NCBI RefSeq assembly: GCF_900111235.1
Contig: NZ_FOJI01000004.1
Span: 62,001 to 126,000, forward strand
DNA from: [Clostridium] fimetarium
Lineage (GTDB): Bacteria > Bacillota > Clostridia > Lachnospirales > Lachnospiraceae
DNA: 64,000 nt
Direction of reading: 5' to 3'
Position 1 is the stretch's first letter. Each line of letters opens with the position of its first letter. Position numbers and translations under genes: made by a program. The notes below the pieces were generated by a model. It was not told where the DNA came from. It did no database searches and saw only the letters and a list, made by a program, of their open reading frames with translations. Below, piece after piece: positions 32,954 to 42,531 of this stretch.

Positions 32954-35302
32954 ATGAATAGAATATTAAAAAAAGTGTTAGTGGGAATTTTAACCGCTTC
33001 AATGCTAGTGACTGTAGCTCCTGTGGTTAGCCAGGCAACTACTATTACAAAAGGTCGTTTTGATTTTTCACAAATGACAGTCAGAAGGGTTTGGTTCAAT
33101 ACAAATGATCCCGTATTTCTGATTGATAATTATAACAGAGTATGGCTTGATGAAAATGTCAATGTTCTAGCAACAGGCAACTATGCAACAATTACTTCTG
33201 CAGGCGATTTAATGGCCCCAATGAAGGAGATGTTTAAGCAGATTGGTGTTGATTACAGCGAATCAGGAAATGATATCACAATTACAATGAATGGTGAAAC
33301 ACTAAGACTTACAATCGGTTCTAATGATGTAGTGTTTAATGGAAATACTCTCATTGATGCATTATCAGCTGCACAGATTCCAAAGAGCGTGAATGCTAAA
33401 ACAGAATATGCAGCAGCTAATACGTTCCTTACACAAGATTACTATGTTACATATCTTCCAGTAGCATATATATTGAATAAATTTGGAGCTGATATTTATT
33501 TGGATTCAAATATAAAGAGCTTTTATGCAGCAATACCTGTAATCAATACAAGTGTTACACCAAGTTATTCAACTGCAGCACAGGGTTATGGAAGCAGATA
33601 TGACGGACTTCTTTTAGAAACATTAACATCTGATACAGCAATTGCAGATAATATCGTCGCATTACAAAATGCTGATGGCGGTTTTGCGTCACTTCCAAGC
33701 AATATGGATATGACTCAGTCAGACATTGTTAATAAATTAGGTTCACTTAGAGATACATCAACACTTATTGATGGTGCAACAACAGCAGAACTTAAATATC
33801 TTGCAAAGTACATAACAGAAACAAATCCTGCAGATTCGAAATATCAGGATGTATTTAAAAAAGGAATTCAATTTCTTACAGATAACCAACATGCAACAGG
33901 CGCATGGCAGATGTCACCAACAGCAGCAGTAGGTTTTAATGGTAATTTGGAAGTTGGAAATGGTTCTACTATAGCAGTGCTAGGACTACTTAGTGATGTA
34001 GCGGTCTTAAATAACCAAAACTATGTGTTTGCGAGAAAAATTGTAAACGTTGACATAGTGAAGGCAGCAGTGCTAAAAGGAAATGATTTCCTTATATCAA
34101 CACAGATGTCCAATGATGGTGTGAAGGCAGGATGGGCTTCACAGTACAAGGCAGATGGGACTGTAACTATGGGACGTACTTATGAAAGAGAATCAGTAAG
34201 CTCATTTACAACAAAAGCAGTTGCGCAGTACCTGATGACAATTCATGATCCTTCAGTACTGGTTCAGGAGGCTATCAACACCTCAGTTACATGGCTAAAC
34301 TCAGTGAAAATTGTGGGTAAAGAAGTAAAATCAGTTGCAGATACATCTATGAACAATGGATTTGATGTATACCTTGTAGATGGCGCTGGCACATGGGCTT
34401 CTAATTATGCATATGATGCGGCAACAAAATTATACAAACCATTATATTCAGATGTTGATCCATCACGTGCGAATCAACCATACGTCAATATGTATGAATT
34501 AAAAGGTATAAATACGACTAATGACTTAATTTTATACGCAACACGTACAACAATTTCATATTACGATAATGATCTTGCAGTGGAGCTAAGTGGAAGCGAA
34601 TTTACAAATTGGAAATCATATCTATCTAACGGGTTCCCTGCAATTCCTACAGATCCAAATGTTGGCGATAATACAGGAACTGGAAGTAATCCAGTTATTA
34701 CTGTTCCAGCGGGTCAAGTAGTAGATTCTTCAGTCTTTGAAACAATTAAGGCCAATGGATCAACTGTTCAGATTAATGTAACAGATCCTAATGGAAATAT
34801 TATTGCTTCATGGGCGTTTGATGGTAATACGATCAATAGCTTTACTCCAGTTGCACTTGGAGTAGTTATAAATGCAACATCAACAAATGCGCAAAAATTA
34901 ATTGATAAAGCGAATGTTGCAAATAAATCAGTCGTTATACATTTTGATTATTCAGGAGAACTACCAGGACCTGCAAAAGTCAAAGTGAATGTACAGGATA
35001 AATTTGCAAATGGTACACAGGTAAAATTATACTATTTTAATGAAAGTAGTGGAAAGCTAGAATTCCAAAACCAGATCATTACAGTTGCAGATGGTTCTGC
35101 TGAATTTACAATTACGCATTGTTCAGATTATGTATTATCAGATGTTTCTTTAGGTGATACATTGGATAATGTCAAATTACCTCAAACAGGAGATCATACT
35201 AATATTTGGTTATATATTATAATTGGAGTAGGTGCTTTGTGCATGGTAGGCGGATTATTTGTGTATAACGGAATGAAAAAAAAAACAACAACTGATAAAT
35301 AA
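32954..35302 (+). CDS. Sortase-anchored PL10-like surface protein, probably catalytically altered
   Basis: A 782-residue wall protein, paralogous to the preceding lyase. It has a signal peptide (about 1-29), a stalk domain (35-190; YLPVAYILNKFGADIYL), a PL10-like domain (238-560; NADGGFASLPSN, LIDGATTAELKYL, AGWASQYKADG, MGRTYERES), an Ig-like C-terminal domain (600-735), and LPQTGD near 742-747 followed by a membrane segment and KKKTTTDK. Against its neighbour, GGWP becomes GAWQ, and the NDNAM stretch with its Asp reads GNGSTIAV; this suggests loss of activity and perhaps a pectin-binding role. It is in one operon with the lyase (GGAGG before the ATG). Alignment was by eye. Confidence 0.8.
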   Translation: MNRILKKVLVGILTASMLVTVAPVVSQATTITKGRFDFSQMTVRRVWFNTNDPVFLIDNYNRVWLDENVNVLATGNYATITSAGDLMAPMKEMFKQIGVDYSESGNDITITMNGETLRLTIGSNDVVFNGNTLIDALSAAQIPKSVNAKTEYAAANTFLTQDYYVTYLPVAYILNKFGADIYLDSNIKSFYAAIPVINTSVTPSYSTAAQGYGSRYDGLLLETLTSDTAIADNIVALQNADGGFASLPSNMDMTQSDIVNKLGSLRDTSTLIDGATTAELKYLAKYITETNPADSKYQDVFKKGIQFLTDNQHATGAWQMSPTAAVGFNGNLEVGNGSTIAVLGLLSDVAVLNNQNYVFARKIVNVDIVKAAVLKGNDFLISTQMSNDGVKAGWASQYKADGTVTMGRTYERESVSSFTTKAVAQYLMTIHDPSVLVQEAINTSVTWLNSVKIVGKEVKSVADTSMNNGFDVYLVDGAGTWASNYAYDAATKLYKPLYSDVDPSRANQPYVNMYELKGINTTNDLILYATRTTISYYDNDLAVELSGSEFTNWKSYLSNGFPAIPTDPNVGDNTGTGSNPVITVPAGQVVDSSVFETIKANGSTVQINVTDPNGNIIASWAFDGNTINSFTPVALGVVINATSTNAQKLIDKANVANKSVVIHFDYSGELPGPAKVKVNVQDKFANGTQVKLYYFNESSGKLEFQNQIITVADGSAEFTITHCSDYVLSDVSLGDTLDNVKLPQTGDHTNIWLYIIIGVGALCMVGGLFVYNGMKKKTTTDK

Positions 35303-35359
35303 AAGAGTAAATGGAAAAGTAGAAAAAAATAAATAAAAAGTGGATTATAACCCAATGAT

Positions 35360-35395
35360 AAAAGGCCGTCAGAATGTTGACGGCCTTTTATTTTG
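35360..35395 (+). terminator. Intrinsic terminator of the PL10 operon
   Basis: AAAAGGCCGTCA and TGACGGCCTTTT form a perfect 12-bp stem with loop GAATGT, ending in TTTTATTTT. Confidence 0.93.
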
Positions 35396-35419
35396 GGACT
35401 ACTATTGCAGGCAAATAAT

Positions 35420-35448
35420 TTGCATAATAAATATGAATATGTTATATT
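35420..35448 (+). promoter_or_regulatory. Promoter before the ManC-ManA fusion gene
   Basis: TTGCAT at 35420-35425 and TATATT at 35443-35448 are 17 bases apart, following the terminator. The start codon is about 84 bases downstream behind AAGGAG. Confidence 0.5.
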
Positions 35449-35531
35449 TACCTATATATGGGGATGAAATTACTAAATTAAAAGCATTCGATTCTTGATT
35501 TTCATATTGAGAATTAATAAGGAGAAACAAA

Positions 35532-37865
35532 ATGAAGTGTCTTATTTTAGCTGGAGGAAGTGGAGATTGTTTATGGCCATTATCTAGAAAAAATTATCCA
35601 AAGCAATTTATGAATATAAAAGAAGGACGATCTCTTTTACAAGAAACAATTGTAAGAAATATGCCTTTTTGCGATGAATTTTTAATAGTTACAAATGAAA
35701 AGTATATAAATATCGTTGAAGGTCAGATGAAGGTATTCCAAAGTTTAAGATATAGAGTTTTATTAGAGGGTAACCCCAGAGGAACCGCAACTGCTATTGC
35801 TTTAGGCTGTATGTTTTGCAATCAGTCTGAACTTGTGTTTGTAGTATCTTCAGATAATCTTATCGAGGGAAAAGAATATCAAGAAGCAATACTTACGGCA
35901 AAAGAAATGGCTAAAAAAGGTGAAATCGTTTTATTTGGAGTTAAACCCGAAAAGCCATCTACTTCATATGGATATATTAAACATAATGGACAAGATATCC
36001 TTGATTTTATTGAAAAAGCGAATTACAATGAAGCAAAAAAATATACTTACGAGGAAGGCTACTTATGGAATAGTGGACTTTTTCTCTGCCGTGCAGGTGA
36101 TTTTTTAAATGTACTTAGAGAAAACGCACCGGAAATATTCCAAAATTGTATTGCAGCAAGAAAAAAAGTATCAGCGATCAGATTAAGTATTAGATTCGAC
36201 TATGATATTATGTCAAAAATCCCTAAACAGAGTGTTGAAAGTGCTGTTTTGGAGAAGAAAGATAAGACAAAGGTAATCGAAATTGGATTTCAATGGCAGG
36301 ATGTTGGTAATGTATGTGATTTGGAAGAAATAAAAAATGAAACTGATTTAGAAGAAGTTATAATAAATGAATGTAAGAATGTATCAGTGATTAACAGATC
36401 TCAGAGACAACTCGTTGTTGCTAATGATTTAAAAGACATTGTTGTTGTTAATACAGACGATGCAGTATATGTATCAAATAAACAATCTATAGAAAATATT
36501 AAGGATATAATTAAAGAAAACCATGATAAGTACTCCCAATTTTTTGATTATAATAGATTATCTTATAGAGAATGGGGAGTTCATGAGCTACTAACTTATT
36601 CTGATTCATACAAAGTTAAAAAAGTAACTGTATTTCCTGGAATGAGTATGAATCTTCATCAACATGAATTTAGAAGTGAACATTGGTCTGTAGTTGAAGG
36701 TGTGGCAACAATCACACTAGGTCACCAAGAAAGAGAATATCATAAATATGAAAGTGTCTTTGTTCCAATAGGAATGGAGCATAAGGTTGCTAACAATACA
36801 GATGAAGATGTTGTAATTATTGAAGTTGGTATTGGTGAACAGTTAATGGAATCTGATATGGTCAAGATATATGGACATGGAAAAGGCTATAATAAAAACA
36901 ACGAAGCATCACTCGTAAAACTTGATCCAGCATTTAAAGATAATCTTTGGGGTGGCACTAAGTTAAGAACCGTGTTTGGCAAGAAGTGTGACTACGATGT
37001 GATCGGTGAAAGCTGGGAGTTATCAGCACATCCAGATGGACAAAGTCGTATAGCCTCAGGCAAATATAAAGGCTTGCTATTTAATGAATACCTCCAGCTG
37101 ATTGGTAAAGAACAATTAGGATGGAAATGCCAGGCTTTAGACAGGTTTCCAATACTAATAAAATTTATTGATGCCAAGCAACCTTTGTCTGTGCAGATTC
37201 ATCCAGATGATGAGTATGCCCTTGAGAATGAGGGCGAGTATGGAAAAAATGAGATGTGGTATATTCTTGATTGCGAAGAAGGAGCTGTTCTTTATTGCGG
37301 TTTGTCCAAAGAAGTAAGTAAAAAAGAGATTAGCGAGCGAATTGCAAATAATACGATAACTGAAGTCTTAAACGAGATTAAAGTTAAAAGAGGTGATTGC
37401 GTTTTTGTGAAAGCAGGAACAATTCACGCAATTGGAGCGGGTATTCTTATATGTGAAATTCAACAAAACTCAAATAGTACGTATCGATTATATGATTACG
37501 ACAGAAGAGATAAATTTGGAAACACTAGAGAACTTCATTTAAAGAAAGCGCTTGATGTGGTAGATATTGAGCCATACGTTAAGGATGACAGTAGTGAATT
37601 AATTGTTAGTAACGAGAATTATCAGCAAGAACTACTTGTACAGTGCAAATATTTTGAATGCTTTAAGTATGATGTATTAAGTGAAGTGAAAATTTCGGTA
37701 GATGAGACTTCATTTGTTTCGGTAATTATTCTTTCAGGTAATGGAACGATTACGGTAGAAGATACGACACTTCAGTATAAGCCAGGTGATAGTTTTTTTG
37801 TACATGCGGGCAAGAAGAATATTATTATCAGGGGGCAATGTTCTTGCATTGTAACGCATGTATAA
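35532..37865 (+). CDS. ManC-type nucleotidyltransferase/cupin fused to class I mannose-6-phosphate isomerase
   Basis: A 777-residue fusion. Residues 1-335 match the GDP-mannose pyrophosphorylase domain, 340-455 the type II isomerase cupin (YREWGVHELL, HQHEFRSEHWSVVEG, FVPIGMEHKV), and 461-777 a class I phosphomannose isomerase with the zinc ligands Q555, H557, E574 and H632. The nucleotidyltransferase signature is altered: GGSGDCLWPLSR in place of GGxGTRLWPLSR, SSDN for the usual PSDH, and E161-K162-A163 where EKP is normal. So the isomerase should work, while transferase activity is doubtful. The intact ManC at 12742 may cover that step. It would link fructose-6-phosphate to mannose sugars. 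Confidence 0.85.
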   Translation: MKCLILAGGSGDCLWPLSRKNYPKQFMNIKEGRSLLQETIVRNMPFCDEFLIVTNEKYINIVEGQMKVFQSLRYRVLLEGNPRGTATAIALGCMFCNQSELVFVVSSDNLIEGKEYQEAILTAKEMAKKGEIVLFGVKPEKPSTSYGYIKHNGQDILDFIEKANYNEAKKYTYEEGYLWNSGLFLCRAGDFLNVLRENAPEIFQNCIAARKKVSAIRLSIRFDYDIMSKIPKQSVESAVLEKKDKTKVIEIGFQWQDVGNVCDLEEIKNETDLEEVIINECKNVSVINRSQRQLVVANDLKDIVVVNTDDAVYVSNKQSIENIKDIIKENHDKYSQFFDYNRLSYREWGVHELLTYSDSYKVKKVTVFPGMSMNLHQHEFRSEHWSVVEGVATITLGHQEREYHKYESVFVPIGMEHKVANNTDEDVVIIEVGIGEQLMESDMVKIYGHGKGYNKNNEASLVKLDPAFKDNLWGGTKLRTVFGKKCDYDVIGESWELSAHPDGQSRIASGKYKGLLFNEYLQLIGKEQLGWKCQALDRFPILIKFIDAKQPLSVQIHPDDEYALENEGEYGKNEMWYILDCEEGAVLYCGLSKEVSKKEISERIANNTITEVLNEIKVKRGDCVFVKAGTIHAIGAGILICEIQQNSNSTYRLYDYDRRDKFGNTRELHLKKALDVVDIEPYVKDDSSELIVSNENYQQELLVQCKYFECFKYDVLSEVKISVDETSFVSVIILSGNGTITVEDTTLQYKPGDSFFVHAGKKNIIIRGQCSCIVTHV

Positions 37866-37939
37866 TGTTAACACATAACAAATGTAGTAGAGCCAATCCT
37901 AGGAAGACATACCCACCATTGATAGGCATATTGCTTGCT

Positions 37940-37960
37940 AATATTTTATACTAAAATATT
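37940..37960. repeat. Perfect AT-rich inverted repeat
   Basis: AATATTTTA-TAC-TAAAATATT is a perfect 9-bp palindrome with a 3-base loop, 26 bases before the next start codon. It could be a weak hairpin or an operator. No promoter of clear quality is visible here. Confidence 0.4.
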
Positions 37961-37985
37961 GTTGAATTATAGGGAGTAACTGTGT

Positions 37986-39548
37986 ATGAAGCTTAAGTTG
38001 AACAAAGTGTATGAGGGGATTCACATATTATCAGTTAAAGTGCTGGTGTATTTCAGCCTAGTTATATTTTCATTATTGGCGATATCAAATTTTTTGATTA
38101 GTGCATATTTCAATAAAACATATGCAGAATGGACATTATATAGGGTAGATAATATTCTTGTTATATTCGTACTATTTGTAATTACGATTTTTGTGTTTTT
38201 AACCATTGATCATAAATATTCATTAGCAAAATTAAATGCTAAAAAATTAGTCTGGGCTCTTATGATTTTTACATTTGTGTTTTCAGTAGTTTGGGTGAAA
38301 ATCACACACAGTGAGCCCGTTGCGGATAGACTGTTTGTGTCTATGATTGCCTCAGAGTTTATAAAGGGAGATTATTCAGCATTTAGTGTAGGTCATTATT
38401 TATATCAATATCCATATCAGCTTGGAATCGTTGCGTTTATAGAGGGTATTTATAGGGTTGTTGGAAGTGATTATTACCAGGTGGTTCAATTATTGAATGC
38501 AATTGCGGTATGCGTTACATTTTTTTCACTATATCGCATTACGAAGCTTTCATTTGGCGAGAAAATTTCAAAAGTTATACTAATATTATTGTTTGGATGC
38601 TTTTGCGCTATGTTCTTTTGCACTTATGTGTATGGAAATCTCTTTGGCTTAGCATTTGCTTCACTAGCATTGTGGATGGAGCTTGCTTTCTTAGAAAGTG
38701 GTAAAACAAAATATATAATAATATCAATCATTTGTATCAGCATTGGAATTATACTAAAGAATAACTATTCTATAGTTCTGATTGCTATGGTTATTATGCT
38801 TCTAATCAATTTCTTTAAAAAGAAAGAGGCGCTGTATGTTATATTTGCTGTATTGATGGTGGCAAGTTCAATTTGTTCAAATAGTGCACTTAATTCCTAT
38901 TATAGTATTAGAGCAAATGTTAAGATAAATGAAGGAATACCAATGGTTACATTTTTTGCAATGGGCCTTCAAGATGGCTGGTTTGGTAAAGGTACATATA
39001 ACAAGTATACGGTGAAAACATATGAAGCTGCTAAATACAATGAGAAAATAGCCGCTGAAATTGGAGCTGAAAACATTAAAGAACAACTGACATATTATTC
39101 TCAAAATCCAGGAAAAGGATTGCGCTTTTTTAGTGAAAAAATAGCGTTACAGTGGACAGAACCGACATATATGTCAATATGGGAAAGTAATTGCGCCAAC
39201 AATCATACTCAAGAATTATCAGAATTCACACAAAGTATGTACGTTGGATTTTGGCATAATCTCGTTGTAGGATTTATGAATTTTTACCAGTCTTTCATAT
39301 GGATATGTGCGGCATTTTATATAATAGTAAAACGTAAAATTTTAAATGCCAATCAGATGCTTCTGGGAATGATTATTATTGGTGGTTTTATATTTCATAT
39401 TGTGTGGGAAGCAAAATCACAGTATATAATTCAATATTTCATATTTGCAATACCCTATGCAGCAGGTGGTTTTGTTGAAATACTGAAGAGAAGTAAAGAA
39501 ATTATGCAAAAACGATATGAAAAAAGTGATCTAAGATCTAACAAATAA
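37986..39548 (+). CDS. GT39-like multi-membrane glycosyltransferase
   Basis: A 520-residue membrane protein with about twelve hydrophobic segments. The first large extracytoplasmic loop, EPVADRLFVSMIASEFIKGDYSAF then HYLYQYPYQLG, fits GT39/PMT-like GT-C enzymes, in which an Asp in this loop is catalytic. The C-terminal tail is short and charged. The last eight codons and stop codon (KSDLRSNK, TAA) are repeated in tandem after the gene. It starts at the ATG at 37986. It stands between a mannose-6-phosphate isomerase fusion and galE, fitting transfer of a mannose or galactose-type sugar to a surface acceptor; this is inference. Confidence 0.7.
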   Translation: MKLKLNKVYEGIHILSVKVLVYFSLVIFSLLAISNFLISAYFNKTYAEWTLYRVDNILVIFVLFVITIFVFLTIDHKYSLAKLNAKKLVWALMIFTFVFSVVWVKITHSEPVADRLFVSMIASEFIKGDYSAFSVGHYLYQYPYQLGIVAFIEGIYRVVGSDYYQVVQLLNAIAVCVTFFSLYRITKLSFGEKISKVILILLFGCFCAMFFCTYVYGNLFGLAFASLALWMELAFLESGKTKYIIISIICISIGIILKNNYSIVLIAMVIMLLINFFKKKEALYVIFAVLMVASSICSNSALNSYYSIRANVKINEGIPMVTFFAMGLQDGWFGKGTYNKYTVKTYEAAKYNEKIAAEIGAENIKEQLTYYSQNPGKGLRFFSEKIALQWTEPTYMSIWESNCANNHTQELSEFTQSMYVGFWHNLVVGFMNFYQSFIWICAAFYIIVKRKILNANQMLLGMIIIGGFIFHIVWEAKSQYIIQYFIFAIPYAAGGFVEILKRSKEIMQKRYEKSDLRSNK

Positions 39549-39632
39549 AAAAGTGATCTAAGATCTAACAAATAAAAAAGTGATTTAAGATCTAACAAAT
39601 AAAAAAGTGATTTAAGATCTAAAAAATAAAAA
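39520..39632 (+). repeat. 27-bp tandem repeat copying a gene 3' end
   Basis: Four copies of a 27-bp unit containing AGTGATCTAAGATCTAAC, with equivalent G positions at 39526, 39553, 39580 and 39607. The first is the coding end of the GT39-like gene, including its TAA. Copies 3 and 4 have TTA for CTA, and copy 4 ends with AAA for AAC. The unit is nine codons long. Confidence 0.9.
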
Positions 39633-39660
39633 AAAGTTACAAAGATGGGAGAATATTATA

Positions 39661-40671
39661 ATGGCAATTTTAGTTACAGGTGGTGCAGGTTATATTGGGA
39701 GTCATACAATTATTGAATTACAGAAGGCTGGAATGGAAGTCGTGGTAGTAGATAATTTGAGTAATTCAAGCAGAGAATCGCTTAATAGAGTTGAAAAAAT
39801 CACAGGTAAGCCTGTTAAATTTTATAAGGTTGATATTAAGGATGCTGCTGGTTTAAGTGAAGTGTTCGAAAAAGAGGAGATAGACTCTTGTATTCATTTT
39901 GCAGGGTTAAAGGCTGTCGGAGAATCAGTGGAGAAGCCTTTGGAATATTATACTAATAACATTTCAGGTTCGTTAGTGCTTTTTGATGTAATGAGAAAAC
40001 ATAATGTAAAGAATATTGTGTTTTCATCTTCGGCTACAGTATACGGGACACCCGCATTTGTGCCTATTACAGAGGAGTGCCCTAAGGGGGAAATCACGAA
40101 CCCTTATGGTCAGACGAAGGGAATGCTTGAGCAGATTTTAATCGACATTCAAAAAGCTGATCCAGAATGGAATGTGATTGTACTTCGTTATTTTAATCCA
40201 ATTGGAGCACATAAAAGTGGGACTATTGGAGAAAATCCTAATGGAATCCCTAATAATCTTATGCCATATATTACACAGGTCGCTGTTGGTAAGCTTCAGT
40301 CGCTTGGCATATTTGGCAATGATTACGATACTCCAGATGGAACTGGCGTGAGAGATTATATTCATGTAGTGGATCTGGCAATCGGTCATGTAAATGCGAT
40401 TAATAAAATAAATGAAAAGCCTGGTCTTAAGATATATAACTTAGGAACTGGAAAAGGTTACAGCGTACTGGATATTGTTAAGAGTTTTGAAGAGGCTTCA
40501 GGTGTAAAGATTCCTTATGTTATCAAACCAAGAAGAGCTGGGGATATAGCCACATGCTATTCGGATGCAACACGAGCAAAAGAAGAACTTGGCTGGGTTG
40601 CAACACGGGATTTGCACGAAATGTGTGAAGATTCTTGGAGATGGCAGAAAAGCAATCCGCAGGGATATTGA
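39661..40671 (+). CDS. galE: UDP-glucose 4-epimerase
   Basis: A 336-residue SDR enzyme that interconverts UDP-glucose and UDP-galactose. The signature is [12 protein letters not shown] at residues 5-16, followed by VVDNLSNSS, the FSSSATVYG block, and [11 protein letters not shown] with the YxxxK pair. [20 protein letters not shown] and [10 protein letters not shown] are all GalE hallmarks. It is separated from the GT39-like gene by the 27-bp repeat array, and no clear terminator lies between them, so co-transcription is possible. Its product may feed the glycan genes. A start ATG at 39661 follows GGGAG. Confidence 0.96.
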   Translation: MAILVTGGAGYIGSHTIIELQKAGMEVVVVDNLSNSSRESLNRVEKITGKPVKFYKVDIKDAAGLSEVFEKEEIDSCIHFAGLKAVGESVEKPLEYYTNNISGSLVLFDVMRKHNVKNIVFSSSATVYGTPAFVPITEECPKGEITNPYGQTKGMLEQILIDIQKADPEWNVIVLRYFNPIGAHKSGTIGENPNGIPNNLMPYITQVAVGKLQSLGIFGNDYDTPDGTGVRDYIHVVDLAIGHVNAINKINEKPGLKIYNLGTGKGYSVLDIVKSFEEASGVKIPYVIKPRRAGDIATCYSDATRAKEELGWVATRDLHEMCEDSWRWQKSNPQGY

Positions 40672-40705
40672 TTTTATGGGAGGGATGCGCCGGGCGGGTT
40701 GTGGA

Positions 40706-40889
40706 GTGAATATTAATTTCTAATGATTCATTTTGCCTTGCCTTTCCTTCAAGCAGTATGTTTTTTTGCAAGCCTCAGAGATGATGAAAAGTCTCACTTC
40801 GTTCGATTTTTATCTGAGTCTTGGAAAAAACATAAGCACTGCTTTCAGCCGGTCTGCGGCGAAATGGATCATTAGAAATTAATATTCAC
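40706..40889. repeat. Long nested inverted repeat (element A)
   Basis: Outer arms 40706-40734 and 40861-40889 pair at 27 of 29 positions, starting GTGAATATTAATTTC. Inside them, a second pair of arms (around 40751-40779 and 40814-40847, AAGCAG..CTCAGA with a small bulge) closes on an apex with CTCACTTCGTTCG at 40792-40804. The transcript would form a hairpin of nearly 190 nt. No open frame of note is visible. It occupies most of the 435-base space between galE and glmM; the rest (40890-41106) holds nothing that I recognise. It may be a mobile palindromic element or a structured RNA. Confidence 0.85.
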
Positions 40890-41106
40890 GGTTACGTGTC
40901 GCAGGGCGTTTTTGTTTTATAAAATTAATATTTTGGGATTGAGGCTTTAAAAACAATACATGCTGTTGGGAATTAAGGCATATGTTTAATGGGGAGATTC
41001 CTAATATAGGTTCGCTTTATGATTAAATATAAAGATAATAGAGAGACAATAAATTTGATTAGATAAATATTAAAAATAATGAATGCAGTTAGGAGTATAT
41101 GTTTAT

Positions 41107-42459
41107 ATGGGTAAATATTTTGGGACGGATGGGTTTCGTGGAGAGGCTAACGTTAATTTGACAGTTGAGCATGCTTACAAAGTTGGTAGATTTTTGGGAT
41201 GGTTTTATGGTAAAGAGCACAAAGACAATAAGGCTAAGGTTGTAATCGGTAAAGATACAAGGAGAAGCAGCTATATGTTTGAATATTCATTAGTTGCAGG
41301 ACTTACAGCATCAGGAGCTGACGTATATCTTCTTCATGTCACAACAACGCCAAGTGTTTCATATGTTGCTAGAACGGAAGATTTTGACTGCGGTATTATG
41401 ATTTCAGCAAGCCATAATCTATTTTATGATAATGGAATCAAGCTTATTAATAGTTCTGGTGAAAAAATGCGTGAAGACGTCATCGATGAAATAGAAAAAT
41501 ATCTGGATGGTGAGATGGGTGAACTTCCATTTGCAGTTAAGGAAAATATTGGTCGAACAGTTGATTACAGCGCAGGGCGTAACCGATACATGGGTTATCT
41601 TATGTCACTTGCAATTTATTCATTTAAGGGAATGAGAGTAGGTCTTGATCTATCAAATGGTAGTGCGTGGTCAATTGCGAAAGGTGTATTTGATGCACTT
41701 GGAGCAAAGACTTATGTAATTAACGCACAGCCGGATGGCATTAATATTAATGCTAGCTGTGGTTCAACGCATATGGAAAGCCTTCAAGAATTAGTTAAGC
41801 GAGAACATCTAGATGTAGGGTTTGCATATGATGGAGATGCTGATAGATGTCTTTGTGTGGATGAAAATGGAGATGTTATAGATGGAGATTTGATTCTATA
41901 TGTTTATGGCTCATACATGAAAGAGAGAGGCAAACTGATTAGTGATACGGTAGTTACAACTATCATGTCAAATTTTGGCCTATATAAAGCATTTGATGCT
42001 GCGGGAATAAATTACGAAAAAACAGCTGTTGGAGATAAATATGTATATGAGAATATGCTAAATAATGGCTATAGACTTGGTGGTGAGCAGTCTGGACATA
42101 TAATCTTTAGTAAATATGCAACAACAGGAGATGGAATTCTTACATCACTTAAAATGATGGAAGTTATGATTGCAAAAAAGAAATCTTTGAGTCAGCTTGC
42201 GAGCCCCGTAACAATCTTTCCACAGGTACTAAAGAATATTAAAGTACTTGATAAGAAGAAAACGCAGGAGGATATTGATGTTAAAGCTGCGGTAAATAAA
42301 GTAACTCAGGAACTTGGCGATAATGGACGTATTCTTGTTCGTGAAAGTGGAACAGAACCTGTAGTCCGTGTTATGGTAGAAGCTGCCACTTTGGAAATTT
42401 GCCAAAAGTGTGTTGAAGAGGTTATCGAAGTAATTAAATCGAAGGGTTACGCTATTTAA
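41107..42459 (+). CDS. glmM: Phosphoglucosamine mutase-like phosphohexomutase
   Basis: A 450-residue alpha-D-phosphohexomutase. It begins GKYFGTDGFRGEAN, typical of GlmM, with the phosphoserine S102 in MISASHN, the metal site DGDADR near 243, the sugar loop GEQSGH and the phosphate-binding RESGTEP near the C-terminus. It would interconvert glucosamine-6-phosphate and glucosamine-1-phosphate for cell-wall precursors. The ATG at 41107 follows AGGAG at 11 bases; an earlier in-frame ATG at 41083 overlaps that site and adds a non-family leader. It could also act as a phosphomannomutase, which the mannose pathway needs and which is not otherwise visible here. Confidence 0.88.
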   Translation: MGKYFGTDGFRGEANVNLTVEHAYKVGRFLGWFYGKEHKDNKAKVVIGKDTRRSSYMFEYSLVAGLTASGADVYLLHVTTTPSVSYVARTEDFDCGIMISASHNLFYDNGIKLINSSGEKMREDVIDEIEKYLDGEMGELPFAVKENIGRTVDYSAGRNRYMGYLMSLAIYSFKGMRVGLDLSNGSAWSIAKGVFDALGAKTYVINAQPDGININASCGSTHMESLQELVKREHLDVGFAYDGDADRCLCVDENGDVIDGDLILYVYGSYMKERGKLISDTVVTTIMSNFGLYKAFDAAGINYEKTAVGDKYVYENMLNNGYRLGGEQSGHIIFSKYATTGDGILTSLKMMEVMIAKKKSLSQLASPVTIFPQVLKNIKVLDKKKTQEDIDVKAAVNKVTQELGDNGRILVRESGTEPVVRVMVEAATLEICQKCVEEVIEVIKSKGYAI

Positions 42460-42479
42460 ATACAACTTAATGAATAAAT

Positions 42480-42531
42480 AAATGCCACTCATAATAAGAT
42501 ATTTATATGAATCTTATTGGGTGGTATTTTT
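42480..42531 (+). terminator. Hairpin with T-run after glmM
   Basis: AATGCCACTCATAATAAGATA and AATCTTATTGGGTGGTATT pair with several mismatches, ending in TTTTT. It abuts the start of the next gene and contains its likely GGGTGG ribosome site, so it could also affect translation of that gene. Confidence 0.6.

Noticed and set aside
39520-39632. Possible CRISPR-like array
   Set aside because: The 27-bp units are directly adjacent with no variable spacers, and the first is coding sequence; there are no cas genes.
41083-41106. Upstream ATG of the GlmM-like gene
   Set aside because: It lies before the AGGAG ribosome site and would add eight residues absent from the family; the ATG at 41107 fits better.
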